From positions 41,437 to 105,436 of the forward strand of contig JBHJOB010000035.1 in NCBI GenBank assembly GCA_050330195.1: DNA of 64,000 nt. The letters run 5' to 3'. Positions 8,568-17,070 of this stretch are shown piece after piece (within the stretch, counting starts at the first letter, position 1; the number at the start of each line of letters is the position of its first letter). The notes below the pieces were generated by a model. It was not told where the DNA came from. It was given only the letters and a program-made list of their open reading frames with translations, and ran no database searches. This DNA comes from JAHQVI01 sp050330195. GTDB taxonomy: Bacteria > Pseudomonadota > Alphaproteobacteria > Rhizobiales > Rhodomicrobiaceae. The position numbers were made by a program, and so were the translations under genes.

Positions 8568-8969
8568 CTACTGATTGCCACCCTCAAGCGGACCATCGCC
8601 CGGATAATTCTTAAGCCATTGCTTCGCGAGAGGGAAGCGTGTCCAACCATCCATGGGGGCGGAAATTGCAACTTCACGCCGTTCGATATGGTCTGGCGGC
8701 CGCCGCGGCGTTTCAGGTTTCTCAAAAATGCGCTCGACAGATCGATCGAGCCTGAGAGCCTGTCTGCCGCGCCCGTCCGTCTTTTCTACCGCCAGAACGG
8801 TGCTCACCGCAATAGTGCTGACAGCTTCTTCGTGTGCAATCAAGTCAGGATAATCGTCATGGGGCAGTATAGCGGGCAGATCGCCCGGCCCTTGCGCGGC
8901 CAATCGCGCCGCAGGGAAGGCCACGGCCCATGACAGGAGACAGATCATCAGTCCGGCAGACCGAATCAT
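8568..8969 (-). CDS. Small secreted hypothetical protein
   Basis: Encodes a 133-residue protein with a clear signal peptide (MIRSAGLMICLLSWAVAFPA followed by ARLAAQ). The mature part is polar and ends with WTRFPLAKQWLKNYPGDGPL; no domain is recognised. The ATG at 8969 is preceded by a purine-rich stretch (gggaagc). The longer frame starting at 9095 adds a 42-residue leader without a plausible signal and is rejected. It is separated from both neighbours by more than 200 bases. Probably periplasmic. Confidence 0.55.
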   Translation of the reverse strand: MIRSAGLMICLLSWAVAFPAARLAAQGPGDLPAILPHDDYPDLIAHEEAVSTIAVSTVLAVEKTDGRGRQALRLDRSVERIFEKPETPRRPPDHIERREVAISAPMDGWTRFPLAKQWLKNYPGDGPLEGGNQ

Positions 8970-9316
8970 ATTGCTTCCCTGAAAAGATCCCTGGCAACGG
9001 AATGTTCGTAGCCGCAGATTGCAATATATTGAAGACAGCGCCCAGACGGCCAAGCTTGACCGGGTCTGAATCGCGGCGCTTCTGCCTATTGTCAATCCTG
9101 CTTACTGAACCTTCCGTGACGAAAGACTGCGGGCCCAAGGCGATAAAGCGCCAAAACTGTGCCGAAATTTTGATACAGCCGGGAAAGACGCGCATCGGGA
9201 TTCCCGGGGACCAACATTCACCCCCATGCGTATACTCCGTCTTTCGATGGTCTCGCTTAAGCTTTACCGCTCTATAATCGGCTGAATGCCCTCGCACGAA
9301 AGGACTGAACGCGCCT
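8970..9316. other. Intergenic region without recognised features
   Basis: A 347-base spacer between two divergent genes, so it should hold both promoters. I see no convincing operator, RNA gene or repeat. Confidence 0.5.
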
Positions 9317-10075
9317 ATGAAAGGCACGGACGCAACCAACTCCAGCATCCCCGACGGTCTGAGGCTGTACGCAATCGGCGATATCCATGGACGTCTCGAT
9401 CTGCTGCGGTCGCTCATGCAGATGATCGAGGCGCATGAGGCGATGTTGCCGCAGACCGATACGCTGCTGGTTTTCCTCGGCGATTATATCGACCGGGGGC
9501 CGGACAGCCGCGGAGTGGTCGATTTTCTCATCAACCGGATACCCGACAAATTCAAGACCTGCTTCCTGCGCGGAAATCATGAAGACATGATGATGGGCGT
9601 CTTCGATAGCGCCAATATTTTCGATGTCTGGGCGCTGAATGGCGGAATGGCGACGGCACGATCATATGGCATCGAGTTCGACCCGCATGGCGCCAGCGCG
9701 AACGACATCGAGTTCATGATCAGACATCTGGATGTCGCGCTGCCGCGGGCGCATCGCAATTTCTTCGATGGGCTGCGTGTGAGCCTCGAACTGGGCGATT
9801 ATTTCTTCGTTCATGCCGGCGTCAGACCGGGCGTGCCGCTTGACCGCCAGGATGAGAGCGACTGCATGTTCATCCGGGGGGATTTCCTGAACTACAGGGG
9901 CGACTTCGGCAAGATCATCGTTCACGGGCACACGCCGGTTGAAGAGCCGCAAGTTCTGCCGAACCGCATCGCGCTGGATACGGGCGCATTTTTCAGCGGC
10001 CGGCTGACCGCACTTTGCCTTGAAGGCACGACGCGCAAATTCCTTATTGCCGACGCACACGATCAACGCGGCTAG
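9317..10075 (+). CDS. Serine/threonine protein phosphatase-like metallophosphoesterase (PPP family)
   Basis: Encodes a 252-residue enzyme with every PPP-family metal-binding block: GDIHG (residues 21-25), GDYIDRG (55-61), GNHED (86-90) and HGHTP near residue 213. These bind two metal ions and hydrolyse phosphoserine/threonine or dinucleoside tetraphosphates. Length fits bacterial PrpA/PrpB-like phosphatases and the ApaH-like branch, and the two are hard to separate from sequence alone. No kinase is adjacent. The TAG stop codon is contained in the CTAG end of the palindromic element that follows, so the element reaches into the reading frame. Confidence 0.9.
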   Translation: MKGTDATNSSIPDGLRLYAIGDIHGRLDLLRSLMQMIEAHEAMLPQTDTLLVFLGDYIDRGPDSRGVVDFLINRIPDKFKTCFLRGNHEDMMMGVFDSANIFDVWALNGGMATARSYGIEFDPHGASANDIEFMIRHLDVALPRAHRNFFDGLRVSLELGDYFFVHAGVRPGVPLDRQDESDCMFIRGDFLNYRGDFGKIIVHGHTPVEEPQVLPNRIALDTGAFFSGRLTALCLEGTTRKFLIADAHDQRG

Positions 10076-10224
10076 TGTCCCAATTCCGAAGTTCGCTCCC
10101 ATGCCAACAGCAAGTTCGGTAGCGAACTTCGGAATCTCAAGGGACACTAGCTTGTGATTCAGATCCAGAAGTTCGTGATGGACTCGCCGCAAAATGCTAA
10201 CGAACTTCTGGATCATCACACTAG
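10072..10224. repeat. Family C: two related palindromes sharing a CTAG
   Basis: Palindrome 1 (10072-10150) has arms CTAGTGTCCC...ATTCCGAAGTTCGCT and the complement; palindrome 2 (10147-10224) has arms CTAG..TGTGAT..GATCCAGAAGTTCG and the complement. They share the CTAG at 10147-10150. The arms of the two palindromes are related to each other (common core GAAGTTCG with CTAGTGT ends), which points to a duplicated, MITE-like or REP-like unit. The left end supplies the stop codon of the phosphatase. No transposase is nearby. Confidence 0.8.
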
Positions 10225-10246
10225 ACCGTCTCCCGACGCGACAAGG

Positions 10247-10297
10247 TCAGAGCCAACAAACAGATGCAGTCACGATCGTTTCCGTAAGAGAGGATCA
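10247..10297 (+). repeat. Partial copy of family B repeat
   Basis: The stretch around caaacagatgcagtcacgat and the following gtttccgtaagaga matches the right-hand part of the family B copy at 37391-37492 (caaacggatgcatcaggatc then gtttgcgtaagaaa). The left half of family B is missing here. Confidence 0.5.
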
Positions 10298-10302
10298 CCG
10301 AT

Positions 10303-11901
10303 CTAGCCGGTCTGGCGTTCCTGAATGTCGCGAAGGCGGTCGAGGAGTGTCTGGGTCTTGCTGCTCTCCGGCGAGCCGGGGGAATCGGCCGTGGCCTCGG
10401 TCTTGTCCTGCGGGACCGGGTCTGGGCTCTTTTGCTCAGAGCCATTTGGCGCTGGCGATTTCGCGGCTGCCTCCGGCGACGAAGCGTTGCGCCCTTCGAG
10501 GATTTCCCGGAAAACCTGATCGAGCTTTGGCTCGGGCTTTGCCGTTGTGGCAGACGCGTTGGCGGCCGTCGCCTCGGCCACTGTCGGGCCGGACGCCGCG
10601 TCCTCCTCAGCCTTTCCGCTCTCGGCTGGCTCAGCCGTTTTCCTGGCTGGCTCCGCTTCCGGCTGCATTGCGGCGGGAGCCGAGGCCGTCTTTCTCAGTA
10701 TATCCTTGCCGGCGAGTTTCGCGCCTCGGTCGAGAAGCGATTTCAGCGACTCCCGTGCAGCCCTGTCTTCGCTTTCCGACACGGTCACAGCGCGTCCGGC
10801 GGCAGGCTCGGACACAGCGGGAGACGCTCGTGATGCATCCCTGGATGCGACGGGAACGGCAGGCGTCGCGGCTTTTTCCTGCGAATCTGGCTGAGAGGGC
10901 GTGGAAGCCTTGCGCTCGATTTGCGGCTCAGCCTTCGCCCCGGTCTGCACGGCGGGCGGCGCGGCTGCCGGATTTCGCGGTTTGGCCGCTGTCCTGTCGC
11001 CGGGCCAGGGTCTTGGCGCAGTTACGGGCTGGGGCGCAACACGCCGCGAGGGTGACGCCGCCTGTGATCTGTAAACGGGCGGCGGCGCGGCGCGCGATGG
11101 CTGCTGACGTTCCGCTTCACGCCAATCGGCGACCGGCTTCGGCTCGGCAGTGGCCGAAACCATGATGCGTTCGGCAAGCTGCTGCAACTCGGTCCTCAGA
11201 ACCGCGACCTGGCGATTTTCACGCTCCTGCGCCAGAATGAGCTGCTCGCGTATCCGGGAAAGTTCACCGTTCAGACGGTCATATTCGGAGCGATACTCGT
11301 CCAGCGTCCATTGCGATGCGCGCTTCTTGAACCGCCCCGTCGTGTCCGCACCCGTCCGCTCAAGCGTATCCCGCAGCTGGCGGATCTCGTCCTGCTGAAG
11401 CGCGGCGGAACGCTGCGCCATCTCCAGCGCTTCTTCGCGCCGACGCAGCCTCGCTATCAGATCGGCGATCTCGCCGGCCCGCTCGTCCAGCGCGGCCTGC
11501 GCCACGGCCACCTTGCTTTCCAGTTCGGGGAAGCGTTTGCGGATCGTGCTCTCGAAGACATTCGCCGCGTTGCGCCGCTCGTCGAGCTGGGCGTTGAGCA
11601 GGTCAATCCCGCTATTCAGCTCGGCAATGCGCATCTGGTGCCTGCTGATCTCGACGAGCTGGTTGGCGGATTTGTCGCGCGCCTTGTTGAGCGCGGCTTC
11701 CATCCGGCGCAGGCGGATCGCGTAGGAGGCGCGCAGGAGATCCTTGTCGGCCTCGATATCGGAAAGCGACATCGGCATGGTCGCTTCCAGACGTTTGGTT
11801 GTCAGGCGAACGGCACGCTGCCATAGCGTCGGGGCCAGCAAAAGCGCGATAAGCCCGCTGATGCAAAAGCCGAGCATGATCAGCAACGCATACTCGATCA
11901 T
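10303..11901 (-). CDS. Membrane-anchored coiled-coil protein, hypothetical
   Basis: Encodes a 532-residue protein. Residues 4-26 form one membrane helix (YALLIMLGFCISGLIALLLA), followed by a long heptad-rich coiled coil to about residue 250. The C-terminal half is proline-, alanine- and glutamate-rich, low in complexity and probably disordered, ending in a short helix (TQTLLDRLRDIQERQTG). I recognise similar coiled-coil membrane proteins in Hyphomicrobiales but no named family. The architecture suggests a cytoplasmic scaffold attached to the inner membrane. It lies upstream of the family C palindromes and is transcribed towards them. Confidence 0.75.
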   Translation of the reverse strand: MIEYALLIMLGFCISGLIALLLAPTLWQRAVRLTTKRLEATMPMSLSDIEADKDLLRASYAIRLRRMEAALNKARDKSANQLVEISRHQMRIAELNSGIDLLNAQLDERRNAANVFESTIRKRFPELESKVAVAQAALDERAGEIADLIARLRRREEALEMAQRSAALQQDEIRQLRDTLERTGADTTGRFKKRASQWTLDEYRSEYDRLNGELSRIREQLILAQERENRQVAVLRTELQQLAERIMVSATAEPKPVADWREAERQQPSRAAPPPVYRSQAASPSRRVAPQPVTAPRPWPGDRTAAKPRNPAAAPPAVQTGAKAEPQIERKASTPSQPDSQEKAATPAVPVASRDASRASPAVSEPAAGRAVTVSESEDRAARESLKSLLDRGAKLAGKDILRKTASAPAAMQPEAEPARKTAEPAESGKAEEDAASGPTVAEATAANASATTAKPEPKLDQVFREILEGRNASSPEAAAKSPAPNGSEQKSPDPVPQDKTEATADSPGSPESSKTQTLLDRLRDIQERQTG

Positions 11902-12196
11902 TTAGCGAGCTTCCCTCTCATGCCATGCCAGCGGGGCCCAGACAGCCGCCATGCTGCTGCCCGCGGATCGCAACCCCTTGCGACCGTCTTGAACGGCAAC
12001 CCTTCTCCGCCCACTATTAGCCCTTATTCCAGCGCACCATGCAAATAAATAGAATTGCACGCGCTGTGCAGACCTTTCGTCCATCATACCGGTCCTGGAC
12101 AAGACGCGTCCGACCGAACCGCCTCTCGTTTCGCCCAATTGACTCAAAAAACATTCCCCCGAACGCGGGGGCAATCCAATCCTTGCCGCCCCTGCC

Positions 12197-13027
12197 TCAG
12201 AACGGATTCCAAGTCGGCCGCCTAGTATATTTCAGATAACCGACATTGGCGCCAAGACGCAAACCGACGCCGGAGCGGATGGGCGCCAGCACGATATCGT
12301 CATAAGTCTGCAACGTCACGCCGACGCCTCCGACGAGATAAGCCGAGCCGTCAACACCGGCAAAGCGATGATAGATCTGGCTGACGTCGCGCAGATTGTA
12401 TACGAGAATCATCGTCTTTGAGCCTTCGGCGCCGAAATCGTAGCCGATAGAAGGCCCCTGCCAGTAGATGCGATGGGTGCCCGCATTCTTTGTGTACAGC
12501 GTGCCCTCGCCATAACGCAGCCCGGCAACGAACGCGCCGCCGGCCTCTTCGCCGAGGATATAGCCATTGGGACGTCCCTGCCGTCCGAACGTATGCTCGA
12601 CGACGTCGGCCAGTCCCTTCGAGACGCCGCCGAAAAAGCGGTGTCCGGCATCAATGATCTCGTTCGACGAATAATGCTCGTCATCGTCATAGACCGGCGA
12701 CCCGGACGCAGGCGGCGGCGCATCATTATCGCGCGGGGGTGGCCCGTCGCCACGACGTGCGGCCGTCGGGCGTTCCTCATAACGGTCATAATCGCGGGGT
12801 GCGGGAGCAGGCTCGCTTCTGCGCGGTGTAATCTGCTGGGGTGCGGACGGCTCTTCGCCCGCATCGCCGGCGCCACGTTGCCATGGCGGCAGATATTCAT
12901 CGCTCTGCGTCTGCTGCGCAACCTGCTGCCCGCCGGTCTGAGCGGCCACGATCGGCGCTGACGCAAACAGTACGCCCGCGAACAACGCAAATATCGCACC
13001 AAGGCTGAATGTCTTCTTATGTTTCAT
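12197..13027 (-). CDS. eipA: EipA family (DUF1134) cell-envelope integrity protein
   Basis: Encodes a 276-residue secreted protein. A signal peptide (MKHKKTFSLGAIFALFAGVL, ending near VAAQ) is followed by a proline-rich linker of about 90 residues and then the DUF1134 domain (about 125-270), with signature stretches GYILGEEAGGAFVAGLRYGE and GPSIGYDFGAEGSK. In Brucella, EipA is a periplasmic protein needed for envelope integrity, directly regulated by CtrA and encoded beside chpT and ctrA; the same neighbourhood is seen here. The ATG at 13027 has a GAGG ribosome site. The proline-rich linker makes it longer than the Brucella protein. Upstream there is only a half CtrA site. Confidence 0.88.
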   Translation of the reverse strand: MKHKKTFSLGAIFALFAGVLFASAPIVAAQTGGQQVAQQTQSDEYLPPWQRGAGDAGEEPSAPQQITPRRSEPAPAPRDYDRYEERPTAARRGDGPPPRDNDAPPPASGSPVYDDDEHYSSNEIIDAGHRFFGGVSKGLADVVEHTFGRQGRPNGYILGEEAGGAFVAGLRYGEGTLYTKNAGTHRIYWQGPSIGYDFGAEGSKTMILVYNLRDVSQIYHRFAGVDGSAYLVGGVGVTLQTYDDIVLAPIRSGVGLRLGANVGYLKYTRRPTWNPF

Positions 13028-13142
13028 GGCATTTGCCTCTATCACTCGCATGACCTTACAGTGAGAAGGTTTCGCTTTGGTTTCCGAACGCTTAACCCGC
13101 AAAGACGATTCGATCGGACGCGAGACTATTCTTCAATTGCCA

Positions 13143-13994
13143 CTAAACTTTGGCCGGCCCGGAGTCCAGCGCGGATATGCGTCTGCCCCATGCCAGAAAG
13201 CCCGGATTGACAAAAGCGCGGTTCGCATGACCATAGGTCAGCGGCTCGCCCTCTTCATTGAGAACGGCGCCGCCCGCTGCGCACAGAATTGCCTGTCCCG
13301 CCGCTGTGTCCCACTCGCAGGTCGGGGCAAGGCGCGGGTAGAGATCGGCGCGCCCCTCGGCCAGCAGGCAGAATTTCAGTGAGGAGGAGAATTGCTGCGT
13401 CTCGCCGACATTCAGACGGTTGATGAACTGGGCGGTCTTTTCGTTCAGGTTCGACCGGCTCGCCAGCACGGTCAGCCTTTCGGCATCGGGCAGGCGCGTC
13501 CGTATCGGCGTGAATGCCGGTTCTCCGCTGGATGGGCCACCGAGCGGCTCCAGATCCGCCGCCACCGCCTCTTCGCGCGAGAGTGTCAGATAGAGCCGGT
13601 TGGCAGCGGGAGCGTAGATCAAACCCAAAACCGGCGTACGGTCCTCGATCAAGGCGATATTGACGGTAAAATCCTTGCCGCCACGGACGAAATCGCGGGT
13701 GCCGTCCAAGGGATCGACCAGAAAGAACGGCATTGCCGGGTCGAAGCCCTCTCCAATCGCTCCGACCGACTCCTCCGCGACAACGCTCACGCCCGGCGCC
13801 AGACGCGCCAGATCGTTGAGGATCAGCTCCTCCGCTGCACGGTCGGCATTGGTGACGGGGCTGCCATCCGGTTTGTAATGGACCTCGGAACCGGCGTCCC
13901 GGTAGCGCAAGATCAGTTCGCCGGCGCTGCGGCCCGTGTGAACGAGCGCCCGGGCCAGCTCGCTCAGCTCTTCGTCCTGCATGAGGATGTCCAC
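13143..13994 (-). CDS. cysQ: 3'(2'),5'-bisphosphate nucleotidase CysQ
   Basis: Encodes a 283-residue inositol-monophosphatase-fold enzyme that dephosphorylates adenosine 3',5'-bisphosphate (PAP), a by-product of sulphate assimilation. The metal-binding motif DPLDGTRDF, the upstream VVAEES block and the C-terminal WDTAAG motif are intact. Lithium-sensitive phosphatases of this family are usually 250-280 residues. The first codon may be GTG at 13994 or ATG four codons later (MQDEELSEL); the spacing of the aaggg ribosome site slightly favours the ATG. It lies 115 bases upstream of eipA on the same strand. Confidence 0.92.
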   Translation of the reverse strand: MDILMQDEELSELARALVHTGRSAGELILRYRDAGSEVHYKPDGSPVTNADRAAEELILNDLARLAPGVSVVAEESVGAIGEGFDPAMPFFLVDPLDGTRDFVRGGKDFTVNIALIEDRTPVLGLIYAPAANRLYLTLSREEAVAADLEPLGGPSSGEPAFTPIRTRLPDAERLTVLASRSNLNEKTAQFINRLNVGETQQFSSSLKFCLLAEGRADLYPRLAPTCEWDTAAGQAILCAAGGAVLNEEGEPLTYGHANRAFVNPGFLAWGRRISALDSGPAKV

Positions 13995-14274
13995 CCTTGT
14001 TACCGCATCGACAGCCAGCAGCTATAACGCGCCGCCCCGGCCCCGAACAGCACGAAGTCAGCGATTCGCACGCCGAATCGCCCGGACAAGGTGGCGCGCA
14101 TTGCGGTTATCCACGACGTGCTCGACGAAAAATATGGCTTCATAACAATTGGTTATAGACGTTTCTCGCATATTGGACGGCTATTGCGGATTGATCCGGC
14201 TATCGGCGGGCGAACATCGCGCTATTGTACCCGCAAAATATTTCAATCACCGGTGATTCTCGGGGGCTTACATA

Positions 14275-14919
14275 ATGTCGAACGGCGCGGTTCTTGATGA
14301 TCTTCATTTCACAGCCTTCATGTCCAGCAAGATCTGCCACGATCTCGTCGGTCCGGTGGGAGCCATCAGCAACGGGCTCGAACTGCTTGAAGAGGAAACC
14401 GATGAAGATACGCGCGCCTATGCGCTGGAACTGATCCAGTTCAGCGCTTCCGTGGCGCGGACGAGGCTGGAATTTTCCCGGCTCGCTTTCGGAGCGTCCT
14501 CGGCGATGGGCAGCGAGGTGGATCTGGGATACGCCGAAGGGATCGCGCGGGCTTTCGTCGAGGAAGGCAAGCACAAGCTGCATTGGTCCACCGAACTCGC
14601 CAGCCTGGAGAAGATGCGCATCCGCCTGATGCTGACCCTGCTCACCATCGCGATGACGGCGATTCCCGCCGGCGGTGACATAAATGTCACGATCACGGGA
14701 GAAAACGAAGCGCCCAGCATCGAAATGCGCTGTTCGGGACGCGGCGCCCGCATTCCCGCCGGCATAGCGGAGATGTTTTCCGGCAACCCGACGGACATCG
14801 ACCCGCGCTCGATCGTGGGTTATTATTGCGCCCGCCTCGCCGATGCCTGTTCCATGCCGTTAACGGTGCGGAAAGAAGGCACGGATATCGTCTTCAACGC
14901 CATCAGCAAGAAATCATAG
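14275..14919 (+). CDS. chpT: Histidine phosphotransferase ChpT
   Basis: Encodes a 214-residue phosphotransferase that carries phosphate from the CckA kinase to CtrA and CpdR. The phospho-accepting histidine is residue 22 in SSKICHDLVGPVGAISNG, in the DHp-like four-helix region; the C-terminal half is a degenerate ATPase-like fold (GRGARIPAGIAEMF), as in Caulobacter and Brucella ChpT. Length is typical. Its substrate CtrA is encoded 2.2 kb away on the opposite strand and the CtrA inhibitor SciP about 7 kb away. Two GATTC sites (CcrM methylation motif) lie in the 280-base upstream spacer. Confidence 0.93.
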   Translation: MSNGAVLDDLHFTAFMSSKICHDLVGPVGAISNGLELLEEETDEDTRAYALELIQFSASVARTRLEFSRLAFGASSAMGSEVDLGYAEGIARAFVEEGKHKLHWSTELASLEKMRIRLMLTLLTIAMTAIPAGGDINVTITGENEAPSIEMRCSGRGARIPAGIAEMFSGNPTDIDPRSIVGYYCARLADACSMPLTVRKEGTDIVFNAISKKS

Positions 14920-14971
14920 CAGGGGACGCCGGCGGAATCATGGCCGGGGTTCCCGTCCGGAGCCTTGGTCA

Positions 14972-15373
14972 GTGTTGCGTCAGTTTGTATCCCGGTTCGC
15001 GCCGAAGAAGCTTTGCCTCGTCGCCGATAGCAGCCTTGCAATCCGCAGGGCGGCGGCCTCCATCCTCCATGACCTCAGCTTCCATGTAATGGAGGCGGAA
15101 AACACCGCCGAAACGCTCCGCAAATACCGGAGGGACGCGCCCGATGCGATTCTTGTCGACGGGGCGCTCGCGCTTGATGACGAGTTCGCTGTTCTGCAGG
15201 AGCTTGCCCATGATGCGGGACCGGGACGCCCGAAAATCATCCTGTGCACCCATGACCGAGATCCCTCGCAGATCGCCAGAGCCATCAGCGCCGGCGCGCA
15301 CGAATACATGATCAAGCCCTTCGACCGCTCGATCCTCACGGCAAAATTCGCCCAGCTGGGGCTGACGGGCTGA
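14972..15373 (+). CDS. Single-domain response regulator next to chpT
   Basis: Encodes a 133-residue receiver domain with no output domain. The expected active-site residues are present: Asp19 in the acidic pocket (VADSS; only one of the usual two acidic residues), the phospho-acceptor Asp63 in ILVDGAL, Thr93 and Lys115 in MIKPF. It starts with GTG 52 bases after chpT on the same strand and probably shares its operon. Position suggests a phosphorelay partner or sink for ChpT. CpdR is the known second target of ChpT, but the sequence does not look like a close CpdR and I do not assign that name. Confidence 0.8.
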   Translation: MLRQFVSRFAPKKLCLVADSSLAIRRAAASILHDLSFHVMEAENTAETLRKYRRDAPDAILVDGALALDDEFAVLQELAHDAGPGRPKIILCTHDRDPSQIARAISAGAHEYMIKPFDRSILTAKFAQLGLTG

Positions 15374-15666
15374 GGTGGCTTCGGCTTGAGCCATTTGAAC
15401 GCCCGGATTTCCGGCAAATGCTGAATTCACTCAGCGAACGTCTGGTCGAATGGACGATCGCCAGACGCGCGCGATCAATCCGGATGCCAAGGCCATCAAT
15501 GGATCGGCGTGGCTTTTGAAGCCTCCCAGGGCTTCCTTCCTCCCAAATCTCTCAAGGCGACAATGCCAGTCTGACACAAGATACCGTTGGTATACAGACG
15601 GGGAGTCAGCGCGCACTAATAAAATTACGTCGGTTAATTTTTTCAGAACGAGAACGGGAGTTTCAG
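15374..15666. other. Intergenic region, boundary of an A+T-rich insertion
   Basis: A 293-base spacer. The left part resembles the core genome in composition, while from about 15600 the sequence becomes A+T-rich and leads into the methyltransferase. I see no tRNA or attachment repeat that would mark an integration site. Confidence 0.4.
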
Positions 15667-16446
15667 ATGGATAACGAGCGTATTATTTATAAAACTTGTC
15701 CATTATGTAACTCTCATAAGATTTTCGAATATATGACAGGTGATTGTTCTGATCATATTTCTTACAAACCGCCCTTGTCCCCCAAGATTACCTGGAAGAA
15801 ATGCCTCAACTGCACGCATGTCTTTACAGACGGATATTTCTCGCACGAGGCGATGCAAATAATTCTCGGCAACACAAAAGACCAGGCAATCGTGGGTGTT
15901 GATGTCGAGAGAAAAAGGCCCGTTTCTGCTCACATGATCGAGAAGGTGCTTCCCTACCAGAAAAGTGGACTCTGGCTGGATGTGGGTTATGGCGACGGAT
16001 CGCTCATCTTCACAGCGCAGGAATATGGATTTGACGTCGTCGGGCTTGACTTGAGAGAACAATATGTCGTTGCGATGAAAAAGATTGGATATGAATGTTA
16101 TAATAAAGATATTTGTGAATTTGAATATGATCAGCAATTTTCTGTCATATCCATGGCCGATGTACTCGAACACACTCCGTTTCCGACGGATTGTCTGGTA
16201 GCCGCGAAACGATTGCTCAAGAAAGGCGGGATTCTATTTCTATCAATGCCGAATATGGACAATATCGTCTGGAGAGTTTCGACCGACCAGAAGTGCAATC
16301 CGTATTGGGTGGAGATAGAGCACTATCACAATTTCAGCCGCAAACGGCTTTTCTCCTTGCTTGAAGAGGTCGGCTTTACTCCGGAACGCTACGGCATCAG
16401 TGAAAGATACCGTATGGGCATGGAAGTCATTTCAGTCCTGAACTAG
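15667..16446 (+). CDS. Class I SAM-dependent methyltransferase with N-terminal zinc ribbon
   Basis: Encodes a 259-residue protein. The N-terminus has two CxxC pairs (C11/C14 and C46/C49), likely a zinc ribbon. A Rossmann methyltransferase domain follows, with SAM motif I LDVGYGDGS at about 104-112, the acidic VVGLDL at the end of strand 2, and ADVLEHTPFP after motif II. This architecture is common in methyltransferases of surface-polysaccharide and sugar modification. Codon use is clearly A/T-richer than in its neighbours, and it sits alone inside the chpT-ctrA block, so horizontal acquisition is likely. Substrate unknown. Confidence 0.85.
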   Translation: MDNERIIYKTCPLCNSHKIFEYMTGDCSDHISYKPPLSPKITWKKCLNCTHVFTDGYFSHEAMQIILGNTKDQAIVGVDVERKRPVSAHMIEKVLPYQKSGLWLDVGYGDGSLIFTAQEYGFDVVGLDLREQYVVAMKKIGYECYNKDICEFEYDQQFSVISMADVLEHTPFPTDCLVAAKRLLKKGGILFLSMPNMDNIVWRVSTDQKCNPYWVEIEHYHNFSRKRLFSLLEEVGFTPERYGISERYRMGMEVISVLN

Positions 16447-16535
16447 CCTTCGGCAAGCGCATATCTTCGTGAACGAACGCACTCCGGGCGAGAAGCAACT
16501 GTTTTGCACTCAAGAGACGGCAAGCCGTAAAAAAC

Positions 16536-16772
16536 TCAAGGACCTAACCTTCTCAGTGCAGTGAGAATATCGTTCCTAAGCAGGTCAAGAAAGCTGACTG
16601 CAATGTGCTGATTGTCGCGCCTCGCTTTGCTGATGTGCCTCGCCGCAACATTTTCAACTTCCATTTCAGCGGCTTTTCTGGGGATCCGTTCAGAATCCGG
16701 CGGGTGCGAAGACAACTTACTCAACACCCAACCAATTAAAATACCAAGCATAACCAAGATGACTTTTTCCAT
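16536..16772 (-). CDS. Small membrane protein, hypothetical
   Basis: Encodes 78 residues: an N-terminal membrane helix (MEKVILVMLGILIGWVLSKL) followed by a charged cytoplasmic tail. No family recognised. Composition is moderately A+T-rich, like the neighbouring methyltransferase, so both may have arrived together. The ribosome site is weak. It could be a real small membrane protein or a chance frame. Confidence 0.5.
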   Translation of the reverse strand: MEKVILVMLGILIGWVLSKLSSHPPDSERIPRKAAEMEVENVAARHISKARRDNQHIAVSFLDLLRNDILTALRRLGP

Positions 16773-16984
16773 GCCGATTGTCCGTTCCGGTTCTGCATGA
16801 ACGTCAATATGAATTATTGATATAAAGATCTCACCTTATGCCGTGCAACGGAAAATTACTGTCTTTTCGACGCGGGATGCAACGTCAACGATTAAGGCAA
16901 TGCCTTGCCCGCATCCGCTGATCTTCCGACGCAGCAGTCGCAGCGGCAAACGCGCCGCAGAAAAGACGCCATCCCTAACGGTGC

Positions 16985-17015
16985 AAAAAAAAACGCCAGG
17001 ACGATACCTGGCGCT
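16985..17015 (-). terminator. Rho-independent terminator of ctrA
   Basis: On the minus strand the stem CGCCAGG / CCTGGCG (16994-17000 with 17007-17013) around a six-base loop is followed by nine T residues. It ends transcription 56 bases beyond the ctrA stop codon. This is the clearest intrinsic terminator in the window. Confidence 0.9.
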
Positions 17016-17070
17016 TAGGAGACCGAGATCCGCCGGATTTCCGGCCCGGCGGCGGCGTCTTTTCCGCGGC

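Noticed and set aside
13028..13142. CtrA box in front of eipA
   Set aside because: Only a half-site (TTAA followed after seven bases by GAAA) was found, too weak to claim although eipA is a CtrA target in Brucella.
15431..15674. Possible transposase or integrase remnant before the methyltransferase
   Set aside because: Translated frames on both strands show no transposase motif, and no terminal repeats were found.
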